From Pseudaeromonas sp041911695 (GTDB lineage: Bacteria > Pseudomonadota > Gammaproteobacteria > Enterobacterales > Aeromonadaceae), in assembly GCA_041911695.1 (NCBI GenBank), contig JAYROM010000191.1:1-11455 (forward strand): a stretch of DNA of 11,455 nt. Direction: 5' to 3'. Positions 1 to 5,040 of this stretch are shown piece after piece; within the stretch, counting starts at the first letter, position 1; each line of letters begins with the position of its first letter. The notes beneath the pieces are model-generated. The model saw nothing but the letters and a program-made list of their open reading frames with translations. It had not been told where the DNA came from and did not search any database. A program made the position numbers and the translations under genes.

Positions 1-1
1 C

Positions 2-382
2 GATCTGATACCTCGACCATTTGTGCTGCATGGGCGAATGTCCAAACGGCAACGCTCATTGTTGATGGCCGACTTGGCTGATTTAGCGCCTGATGCGCCA
101 CGTATTCTGTTGGCTACTGGCAAATTAGTTGGTGAGGGGTTTGACCACCCACCGCTTGATACGCTGATTCTTGCGATGCCTGTCTCCTGGCGAGGCACGC
201 TGCAACAGTACGCAGGGCGCCTGCACCGGGATCATGTAGGAAAAACCAATGTGCGAATCATAGATTTTGTTGATTCTGGCCACCCGGCACTGCTGCGAAT
301 GTGGGACAAGCGGCAGTCTGGATATAAGTCCATGGGGTACCGGATGAGTGATGATGTTGACAGAGATACTGCATCGGCCTGA
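2..382 (+). CDS. SF2 DEAD/DEAH-box helicase, C-terminal fragment (5' end outside window)
   Basis: The frame is open from the left edge (base 2) to a TGA at 380-382, so only the last 126 residues of a larger protein are visible. A GTG at 23 could serve as a start, but the coding sequence continues in frame upstream of it and matches the family there, so it is not the real start. Visible residues about 38-48 read ATGKLVGEGFD, helicase motif V. Residues about 68-76 read QQYAGRLHR, motif VI with its arginine finger. Both belong to the second RecA-like domain of superfamily 2 helicases of the COG1061/type III restriction 'Res' group. The protein would use ATP to move on or remodel nucleic acid; its role here is unknown. 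Such helicases are frequent in genomic and defence islands, and the DNA is less GC-rich than the genes to the right. The helicase domain is confident; the biological system is not visible. Confidence 0.85.
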   Translation, partial: DLIPRPFVLHGRMSKRQRSLLMADLADLAPDAPRILLATGKLVGEGFDHPPLDTLILAMPVSWRGTLQQYAGRLHRDHVGKTNVRIIDFVDSGHPALLRMWDKRQSGYKSMGYRMSDDVDRDTASA

Positions 383-410
383 TATCGTCGGCGCTTTGAC
401 AACAAAAGGA

Positions 411-549
411 TGAAACTATATTTTCATTGTTTTCGGTAAGTGCGAGCTGTGATGTCTTTGCTAGGGTGATACTTTAGTTCAGCACTTGAACATAAAATGG
501 CCATTTTGGACTATTTTGATTACATTTTAGAGTGACACTTTATTTTCAT
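411..549. repeat. Three spaced direct repeats (putative transposase-binding sites)
   Basis: Copy 1 (411-427) is TGAAACTATATTTTCAT, copy 2 (467-481) is TGATACTTTAGTTCA, and copy 3 (533-549) is TGACACTTTATTTTCAT. Copies 1 and 3 agree at 15 of 17 positions; copy 2 shares TGA-ACTTTA and a trailing TTCA with one base fewer. All three point the same way, with start-to-start distances of 56 and 66 bp. No open reading frame explains them. They may be binding sites for a transposase at an island end, or for an unknown regulator. Confidence 0.55.
494..529. other. 14-bp perfect palindrome plus phased ATTTT tracts
   Basis: Bases 494-507 form the perfect palindrome AAAATGGCCATTTT. ATTTT tracts then recur at 503, 513 and 524, spaced 10 and 11 bp, close to one helical turn. 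Phased A/T tracts of this kind tend to bend DNA. The segment lies between repeat copies 2 and 3 and may help assemble a nucleoprotein complex at the proposed element end. The sequence pattern is certain; the function is inferred. Confidence 0.4.
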
Positions 550-571
550 CCGACATCAACGGGCGACCCCA

Positions 572-593
572 CCGGGCCGCCCGGTTTGTTTTT
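572..593 (+). terminator. Rho-independent terminator outside the island edge
   Basis: CCGGG (572-576) pairs with CCCGG (580-584) around a 3-nt loop and is followed by TTTGTTTTT. A competing pairing joins CGGGCG at 560-565 with CGCCCG at 578-583. There is no host gene directly upstream on this strand other than the helicase 190 bp away. It may therefore be the original terminator of a chromosomal gene now separated from it by the island. Confidence 0.65.
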
Positions 594-638
594 AGGGCTG
601 GCCCGGACGTTAACTGGCGTAGGCATGAAAAATGCTCG

Positions 639-670
639 GTGCTCACTCTGGTTTCTGTTTACCGGAGCAC
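639..670 (+). promoter_or_regulatory. Hairpin that can cover the modD ribosome binding site
   Basis: GTGCTC at 639-644 can pair with GAGCAC at 665-670. The right arm contains most of the GGAG (664-667) that serves as Shine-Dalgarno sequence for the ATG at 675. Pairing would reduce translation of modD. The stem is only 6 bp with a 20-nt loop, so the regulatory role is speculative. No known molybdenum-cofactor riboswitch core was recognised. Confidence 0.25.
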
Positions 671-674
671 GCCG

Positions 675-1541
675 ATGTTAGCGTTGTCCGATCATGAGTT
701 ATCTCAACTGCTGCACGATGACTGTCCGTGGGGCGATTTGACCACCGGGATGCTCGGCATCGGCGATCAGCCGGCACAGTTGACCTTCAGCGCGCGCAGC
801 GCGATGACGGTGTGTGCGGTAGAGGAGGCGGCGCGGCTGTTTGTGCTGGCAGGGGCGCAGGCCAGTGTGCAGGCCCCCAGCGGTAGCGCGGTGGCCCACG
901 GCTCCATACTCCTCGAGGCCTCGGGCAGTGCGGCCAGCCTGCATCAGGCGTGGAAGGTGGCGCAGACCCTGGTCGAGATCTGTGCCGGCATCGCCACGCG
1001 CACCCGGTTGATGGTCGACCGGCTGGCGGCGGCCGGTCTCGATGTGCCGCTGGCCTGTACCCGCAAGCAGTTTCCCGGCACCAAGGCGCTCTCCACCCGC
1101 GCTGTGCTGGCGGGTGGGGCGACCATGCACCGCCTCGGGTTGTCGGAAACCCTACTGATCTTTCCCGAGCATCGCCTGTTTTGCGACGCGGAGCCGGCCG
1201 CGCTGGTGGCCAGATTGCGCCGCCAGTTGCCGGAAAAACGCATCGTGGTCGAGGTCAAGACGCTGGCAGAGGCGCTGGTGTGGGCTGCGGCTGGCGCGGA
1301 TGTATTGCAATTGGAGAAGTTTACGCCGCAAGCGGTGCAAGCGTGTCACCAGGCCGTGGTGCCAGCCGCTGGTGCGGGGCGTCCGTGTCTCGCCGCGGCC
1401 GGGGGCGTCACCATGGACAATGTGGTCGACTATGCCCGGGCCGGGGCGGATCTGCTGGTCACCTCGGCACCGTATGCCGCGCCACCGGCCGAGGTGCAGG
1501 TCACGTTTTACCGCAGGGACGACGCGCAAAAAACGGGTTAA
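675..1541 (+). CDS. modD: ModD, putative molybdenum-related pyrophosphorylase (NadC-like)
   Basis: A 288-aa cytoplasmic protein of the ModD family, related to quinolinate phosphoribosyltransferase (NadC). The ATG at 675 is chosen because GGAG lies 7 bp upstream and the product then starts where the family does (MLALSDHELSQLL). An in-frame GTG at 639 lacks such a site. NadC-like substrate motifs are visible: TRKQFPGTK at residues 129-137, HRLGLSE at 152-158, VEVKT at 192-196, QLEKF at 212-216, and a C-terminal AAGGVT segment for phosphate binding. In family order these run N-terminal alpha/beta domain, then the barrel with the PRPP-binding residues. ModD is named for its occurrence in molybdate-transport loci; its true substrate is not established. 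Here it is the first chromosomal gene right of the island edge, 182 bp before galP, and has no modABC partner beside it. The alternative, that it is NadC itself, is less likely given the TRKQFPGTK variant. Confidence 0.85.
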   Translation: MLALSDHELSQLLHDDCPWGDLTTGMLGIGDQPAQLTFSARSAMTVCAVEEAARLFVLAGAQASVQAPSGSAVAHGSILLEASGSAASLHQAWKVAQTLVEICAGIATRTRLMVDRLAAAGLDVPLACTRKQFPGTKALSTRAVLAGGATMHRLGLSETLLIFPEHRLFCDAEPAALVARLRRQLPEKRIVVEVKTLAEALVWAAAGADVLQLEKFTPQAVQACHQAVVPAAGAGRPCLAAAGGVTMDNVVDYARAGADLLVTSAPYAAPPAEVQVTFYRRDDAQKTG

Positions 1542-1629
1542 AAAACCATGGGTCCGTTTAGGTTGTATTTAGTTTATCCGATTGATTTTTATTTTGTTTA
1601 TCGTGGTTTAATCGAGGTTTAGTTTCGCT

Positions 1630-1645
1630 GTGTAATCGCTTCCAT
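1630..1645 (+). promoter_or_regulatory. GalR/GalS-type operator upstream of galP
   Basis: GTGTAATCGCTTCCAT matches the E. coli gal operator consensus GTGTAANCGNTTACAC at 12 of 14 defined positions, including the central CG. Its centre (1637.5) lies 19 bp upstream of the CRP-site centre, the same spacing as between the external operator and CRP site at E. coli galE. Weaker CG-centred relatives occur at 1572-1587 and 1606-1621. A LacI-family galactose repressor is the expected binder. Confidence 0.6.
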
Positions 1646-1648
1646 TCG

Positions 1649-1691
1649 CGTGACTTGCATCACATCCTGCAAGCGGGGGCTTCACTACCAT
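1649..1691 (+). promoter_or_regulatory. CRP site and -10 element of the galP promoter
   Basis: CGTGA-CTTGCA-TCACA at 1649-1664 matches the CRP core TGTGA-N6-TCACA at 9 of 10 positions. If CRP acts in class II position (-41.5), transcription starts at about 1698. A -10-like TACCAT sits at 1686-1691, exactly where that start requires it. No good -35 is visible, as expected for a CRP-dependent promoter. The leader would then be only about 26 nt. Confidence 0.6.
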
Positions 1692-1723
1692 GGGCCCTCG
1701 CTTTATCAAGGGGTAAAACAACA

Positions 1724-3121
1724 ATGATGCAAAATAGCACAGACGTAACGACACGAAACAACAACGCCAGAATGACCTTCCTGGTCTGCTTTCTGGCGGC
1801 GCTGGCCGGGCTGCTGTTCGGGCTGGATATTGGCGTGATTGCCGGGGCACTGCCGTTTATGAGCGACAGTTTGCACCTTGATAGCAGCCAGCAGGAGTGG
1901 GTGGTGAGCTCGATGATGCTGGGGGCCGCCGTCGGTGCGCTGGCCAGTGGCTGGATGTCGCACCACATTGGCCGTAAGTACAGCCTGATGGTCGGCGCGA
2001 TCCTGTTTGTGATAGGTTCGCTGGCCTGCGCGTTTGCCGGCAGTGTCGAGTTCATGATCCTGGCGCGCGTGTTCCTCGGTCTGGCGGTGGGGATTGCCTC
2101 GTTTACCGCGCCGCTGTACCTGTCCGAGATCGCGCCGGAAAATATCCGCGGCAGCATGATCTCGATGTACCAGCTGATGATTACCATCGGCATCCTCGGT
2201 GCTTACCTGTCCGACACCGTGTTCAGCCGCTACGGCGCCTGGCGCTGGATGCTTGGCGTAGTGACCATTCCGGCGGTGATCCTGCTGGTCGGGATCTTCT
2301 TCCTGCCGCGCAGTCCGCGCTGGTTGGCCTCGCGTGATCGTCATGACGAGGCGCGCGAAGTGCTGGAGAGGCTGCGTGACTCCTCCGCCCAGGCTCACCA
2401 GGAGCTGGAAGCCATTCGCGAGAGCCTGAAGGTCAAGCAGAACGGCTGGAGCCTGTTCCGCGAGAACAGCAACTTCCGCCGTGCCGTGTTCCTCGGTGTG
2501 CTGCTGCAGGTGATGCAACAGTTCACCGGCATGAACGTGATCATGTATTACGCCCCGAAAATTTTTGAGCTGGCCGGTTTCACCAGCACCGAGCACCAGA
2601 TGTGGGGCACGGTCTGCGTCGGGCTGACCAATGTGCTGGCCACTTTCATTGCCATCGGGCTGGTGGATCGCTGGGGCCGCAAGCCGACCCTCAAGCTCGG
2701 CTTCCTGGTGATGGCGGTCGGTATGGGTGCGCTCAGCTTCATGATGCGTAACACCGCCTTCACCCCGTTCCAGCAGTACCTGTCGATCGGGCTGTTGCTG
2801 ATGTTTATCATCGGTTTCGCGATGAGCGCCGGTCCGCTGATTTGGGTGCTGTGCTCGGAGATCCAGCCGCTCAAGGGGCGTGATTTCGGTATCACCTGCT
2901 CGACCGCGACTAACTGGTTTGCCAACATGGTGGTCGGCGCTACCTTCCTGACCATGCTGCACAATCTTGGCGGGGCGGCGACCTTCCAGATTTACGCCAT
3001 CCTCAATGTGGTGTTTATCGTCCTGACCATCTGGCTGGTGCCGGAGACCAAGAACGTCTCGCTGGAGCAGATTGAACATAATCTGATGCAAGGCCAGCCG
3101 TTGCGCCAGATTGGGGTATAA
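1724..3121 (+). CDS. galP: GalP-type galactose/H+ symporter (MFS sugar porter)
   Basis: A 465-aa inner-membrane protein with twelve hydrophobic segments, very similar along its whole length to E. coli GalP (464 aa). It imports galactose (also glucose and related hexoses) with a proton. Sugar-porter signatures are visible: LFGLDIGVIAGALPF in TM1 (residues 31-45), GRK at 83-85 in the loop after TM2, RGS at 132-134, PRSPRWL at 195-201 ending the first half, QQFTGMNVIMYYAPKIF at 265-281 in the substrate path, and VPETK near 439-443 after TM12. The start at 1724 follows GGGG at 1710-1713 and agrees in length with GalP; a second ATG at 1727 is also possible. A longer frame from 1655 would place the start inside the CRP site. 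It is monocistronic, with its own promoter and a strong terminator. GalP is a better fit than AraE because of the near-identity of the central region. Confidence 0.93.
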   Translation: MMQNSTDVTTRNNNARMTFLVCFLAALAGLLFGLDIGVIAGALPFMSDSLHLDSSQQEWVVSSMMLGAAVGALASGWMSHHIGRKYSLMVGAILFVIGSLACAFAGSVEFMILARVFLGLAVGIASFTAPLYLSEIAPENIRGSMISMYQLMITIGILGAYLSDTVFSRYGAWRWMLGVVTIPAVILLVGIFFLPRSPRWLASRDRHDEAREVLERLRDSSAQAHQELEAIRESLKVKQNGWSLFRENSNFRRAVFLGVLLQVMQQFTGMNVIMYYAPKIFELAGFTSTEHQMWGTVCVGLTNVLATFIAIGLVDRWGRKPTLKLGFLVMAVGMGALSFMMRNTAFTPFQQYLSIGLLLMFIIGFAMSAGPLIWVLCSEIQPLKGRDFGITCSTATNWFANMVVGATFLTMLHNLGGAATFQIYAILNVVFIVLTIWLVPETKNVSLEQIEHNLMQGQPLRQIGV

Positions 3122-3122
3122 C

Positions 3123-3153
3123 CCCCTAACCCCTAACCGCTAACCGCTAACCG
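3123..3153 (+). repeat. Four tandem 7-mers after galP
   Basis: Two copies of CCCCTAA (3123-3129, 3130-3136) are followed by two of CCGCTAA (3137-3143, 3144-3150) and a partial CCG. The run starts right after the galP stop codon and ends before the terminator. It is probably a small slippage-generated repeat whose copy number may vary between strains; no function is evident. Confidence 0.7.
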
Positions 3154-3176
3154 ATTGGCGTGGCGAGATTGTTTAC

Positions 3177-3215
3177 CCACACCCCGTGTCGATAAGACCG
3201 GGGTGTGGTGTTTTT
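3177..3215 (+). terminator. Rho-independent terminator of galP
   Basis: CCACACCCCG (3177-3186) pairs perfectly with CGGGGTGTGG (3199-3208), with GTC/GAC extending the stem inside, and TGTTTTT follows. This is a strong intrinsic terminator 56 bp after the galP stop, separating galP from modA. Confidence 0.85.
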
Positions 3216-3305
3216 GGGGCAGTCTGGTACTGAACTTGCTACGCATCTACGCCGAGCCGGCTCAAGGTGTCCTGCGCACCGACGAGGGCGGTTTTTGCTG
3301 CGCCA

Positions 3306-3350
3306 GACCGGGGGGCAGTACCAGGCAGGAGGCCTGGATGCCCCTTGGTC
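3306..3350 (+). promoter_or_regulatory. Long structured hairpin upstream of modA
   Basis: Bases 3306-3317 pair with 3339-3350 (12 bp, two G-U). An inner stem CCAGGC (3321-3326)/GCCTGG (3332-3337) has a 5-nt AGGAG loop. It lies about 90 bp before the modA start and has no run of T, so it is not a simple terminator. If transcribed with modA it would be a leader structure; otherwise it is non-coding DNA between the genes. A weaker hairpin plus TTTTT lies just before it (3278-3296). No match to a known riboswitch could be established by eye. Together with the repeat and terminator, these account for the 315-bp gap after galP. Confidence 0.4.
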
Positions 3351-3369
3351 CCGCCTTGTCGCGACCGAC

Positions 3370-3410
3370 TTGTCATCAAGATGACTGTCGTGATGCTGAC
3401 AATGACATCA
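3370..3410 (+). promoter_or_regulatory. Inverted repeats in the modA promoter region
   Basis: GTCATC-AA-GATGAC (3372-3385) is a perfect inverted repeat overlapping a -35-like TTGTCA (3370-3375). A second, imperfect one follows: TGATG (3391-3395) with CATCA (3406-3410). No convincing -10 was found. The sequence does not resemble the ModE operator (TATATA-type half-sites), so if it is an operator the regulator is unknown. Confidence 0.3.
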
Positions 3411-3436
3411 TGCCCACACAATAAAGGAATCAAGCC

Positions 3437-4198
3437 ATGCAAAACCGGATCTGCCTTTCCACTGCACTGCTGTTGTTGGTCGCGCTGGGCGCCACCCAGG
3501 CCATGGCCGCCGAGGTCAAGGTGGCGGTTGCCGCCAATTTTCTCGCCCCGTTGAATGACATTGCCGCCGCGTTCAAGCAATCCACCGGCGATACGCTGGT
3601 GATCTCTTCCGGCGCCACCGGCCAGTTGTTTACCCAGATCCAGCATGGGGCCCCCTTCGAGGTCATGGTCAGTGCCGATCGCAAGACGCCGGAGAAACTG
3701 GTCAGCAGCGGATTGGCTGATGGCGCCAGCCGCTTCACCTATGCCCGCGGCAAACTGGTGCTGTGGTCGGCCGATGCCGCCACCGTGGATGCCGCCGGCA
3801 AGGTGCTGACGACCGGCAGTTTCAAACATCTGGCGATTGCCAATCCGCAAACTGCCCCCTACGGGTTGGCGGCGACCCAGGTGCTGGCCAAGCTCGGGCT
3901 GACCGCCAGCCTGCAGGGCAAGCTGGTGCAGGGCGACAATATCTCGCAGGCCAAGCAGTTTATCGACTCCGGCAATGCCGAGCTCGGTTTTGTCGCGCTG
4001 TCGCAGGTGAGCAAGGATGGCAAGCTGACCAAGGGCTCGGCCTGGGAAGTGCCGCTGGATCAGTATGATCCTATCTATCAGGATGCGGTGTTGCTCAAGA
4101 CTGGCGCCAGCAATGCCGCCGCCAAAGCCTTCCTGAGCTTCCTCAAGGGGCCGCAAGCCCTGGCGGTGATGGCGCGCTACGGCTATATCAAGCCCTGA
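3437..4198 (+). CDS. modA: ModA, periplasmic molybdate-binding protein
   Basis: A 253-aa ABC-transporter solute-binding protein. Residues 1-25 form a typical Sec signal peptide (QNR, hydrophobic LLLLVALGA, cleavage after AMAA before EVKVAVAANF). The mature part is the two-lobed type II binding fold of about 228 residues. Ligand-contact regions are visible: AANF at 32-35, SSGATGQ at 57-63, PQTAPYG at 137-143 and GDNISQAKQ at 166-174. Asn replaces the first ligand Ser of E. coli ModA, as in the Azotobacter ModA-like subgroup. It would capture molybdate or tungstate in the periplasm and hand it to ModBC. AAGGA at 3424-3428, 8 bp before the ATG, supports the start. No modB or modC follows; the next gene is convergent, so the permease must be encoded elsewhere. 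Confidence 0.93.
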   Translation: MQNRICLSTALLLLVALGATQAMAAEVKVAVAANFLAPLNDIAAAFKQSTGDTLVISSGATGQLFTQIQHGAPFEVMVSADRKTPEKLVSSGLADGASRFTYARGKLVLWSADAATVDAAGKVLTTGSFKHLAIANPQTAPYGLAATQVLAKLGLTASLQGKLVQGDNISQAKQFIDSGNAELGFVALSQVSKDGKLTKGSAWEVPLDQYDPIYQDAVLLKTGASNAAAKAFLSFLKGPQALAVMARYGYIKP

Positions 4199-4222
4199 TC
4201 CGCGGGGCGGGGATGAAAGTAG

Positions 4223-4248
4223 ACAGGCCGGCATTTGCCGGTCTGTTT
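4223..4248. terminator. Shared bidirectional terminator between modA and the molbindin gene
   Basis: ACAGGCCGGCA (4223-4233) pairs with TGCCGGTCTGT (4236-4246), with one G-U pair and a very small loop; TTT follows on the + strand. It lies 25 bp after modA and 18 bp after the end of the convergent molbindin gene, so it probably serves both. The T-runs are short on both strands. Confidence 0.6.
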
Positions 4249-4265
4249 GCGATGTAGAACGGGCG

Positions 4266-4694
4266 TCAGGCCGGGACGCCGAGCACTACATGGCTGGCCT
4301 TGATCAGCGCGGTGGCGCTGGTGCCGATGGTCAGTCCCAACTCCTGGCTGGCTTCATTGGTGATCACCGCATACACCGCCGTACCACCCGGCAGGGTCAG
4401 TGCCACTTCGGTATTCACCGCGCCCGGTTGCAGCGCACTGACGGTGCCGGTGAGCTGGTTGCGGGCGCTAAAGCGTACGTCACCGGCGTCGGTCAACAGG
4501 ATCACCCAAGGTGCCTTGACCAGTGCAATCGCCGGCTGGCCAACAGCCAGACCCAGCGTGGTCACACTGGCCAGGGTGACGATAGCCACTAATTGATCAC
4601 CACCGGGCAACGACAGCAATACTTCGGCATTGACACTGCCTGGCGTGATGGCGCTGACGGTGCCGGAGAACACATTGCGAGCACTGACTTTCAT
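4266..4694 (-). CDS. Di-molbindin (tandem TOBE/Mop domains, ModG-like)
   Basis: A 142-aa cytoplasmic protein made of two tandem ~68-residue TOBE/Mop domains. Domain 1 begins MKVSARNVFSGTV and domain 2 VRFSARNQLTGTV; each carries the SARN...GTV start, a PG(S/A)VN(T/A)EV strand, a LPGG turn and an ALIKA/ALVKA strand that builds the oxyanion site. The size and architecture match Azotobacter ModG, which assembles into a trimer and stores or buffers molybdate and tungstate. The ATG at 4694 is chosen because GAGG at 4706-4703 lies 8 bp upstream and it begins domain 1; an in-frame start at 4745 would add a tail foreign to the family. It is convergent with modA, with which it shares a terminator. Without the ATPase or HTH domain it is neither ModC nor ModE. 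Confidence 0.9.
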   Translation of the reverse strand: MKVSARNVFSGTVSAITPGSVNAEVLLSLPGGDQLVAIVTLASVTTLGLAVGQPAIALVKAPWVILLTDAGDVRFSARNQLTGTVSALQPGAVNTEVALTLPGGTAVYAVITNEASQELGLTIGTSATALIKASHVVLGVPA

Positions 4695-5040
4695 GGTTTT
4701 TTCCTCAACAGGGGATAATCGTTCCGCTATCAATGCAGTATCCATACCATCTTCAGGGGCTGTGTTGTCCCCTGGCGCGCGGGGTAGACCCCACCGGGGT
4801 GCGGAGTTGCTGAATCGGAGGGGGTTAGCAGATCGTAAGGAAATATCCGTGCGAGGCTTCCGGGGGCAGTAAAATACGATATGCTCAGATGGCTAGCCGG
4901 CTTGTCCGGATCGCAACGGTGACAGTGCCCCTGTTATCGTGACATGACTGAGGGTGTGCCCCTCAAGCCCGGCTATCAGGCCGGGCTTGCTTTCTCTGCG
5001 CGCCCGGTTCGCACCCTGGTGTTCTGGTGGAGAAAACAAT
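4695..5040. other. Divergent intergenic region between the molbindin gene and the 695-aa gene
   Basis: These 346 bases separate divergently transcribed genes and must hold both promoters. I see no open frame with a good ribosome site. TAAAAT at 4870-4875 could be a -10 for the right-hand gene, but no matching -35 is present. GC-rich inverted sequences lie at about 4766-4800. The only strong element is the hairpin at 4964-4989. No ModE-type operator was found upstream of the molbindin gene. Confidence 0.5.
4964..4997 (+). terminator. Terminator-like hairpin with no gene before it
   Basis: CAAGCCCGG (4964-4972) pairs perfectly with CCGGGCTTG (4981-4989); one more C-G pair closes a 6-nt loop, and CTTTCTCT follows. 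It stands 51 bp before the ATG at 5041. It could end an unannotated small RNA from within 4750-4963, or be an attenuator in the leader of the 695-aa gene. Confidence 0.5.

Larger units (their letters stand above)
1..555. mobile_element. Candidate edge of a Tn7-like/Tn5053-like genomic island
   Basis: Bases 383-555 are AT-rich and contain three spaced, same-orientation ~17-bp repeats. The last is followed after 6 bp by ...CCGACA at 550-555; read from the other strand this gives an end starting TGTCGG. Elements moved by TnsB/TniA-type DDE transposases have 5'-TGT...ACA-3' termini and several spaced transposase-binding sites at each end, with the terminal site a few bases inside. The arrangement here fits a Tn7 left-type end (three sites over about 150 bp). 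The helicase tail just inside would be cargo. A possible 5-bp target duplication would be TCAAC at 556-560. The repeats are seen directly; the transposon identity is inference, because neither the other end nor a transposase is in the window. Confidence 0.42.

Noticed and set aside
639..674. Upstream GTG start for modD
   Set aside because: No Shine-Dalgarno sequence, adds 12 residues not typical of ModD, and would start inside the hairpin; the ATG at 675 has GGAG at good spacing.
1655..1723. Upstream start for galP
   Set aside because: It overlaps the CRP site and precedes the predicted transcription start, and the extra residues have no counterpart in GalP.
1706..3091. 461-aa open frame on the minus strand opposite galP
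   Set aside because: It is rich in His, Gln and Arg with no recognisable fold and lies wholly within a strongly conserved transporter gene; a GC-rich shadow frame.
3239..4234. 331-aa minus-strand open frame opposite modA
   Set aside because: It covers the modA gene and terminator with no recognisable domain; a shadow.
4695..4880. ModE operator upstream of the molbindin gene
   Set aside because: No TATATA-type inverted half-sites were found; the AT content there is too low.
4944..5040. Upstream starts at 4944 and 4954, including an N-terminal extension of the 695-aa protein
   Set aside because: They run through the terminator-like hairpin, lack a ribosome site, and would bury the signal peptide.
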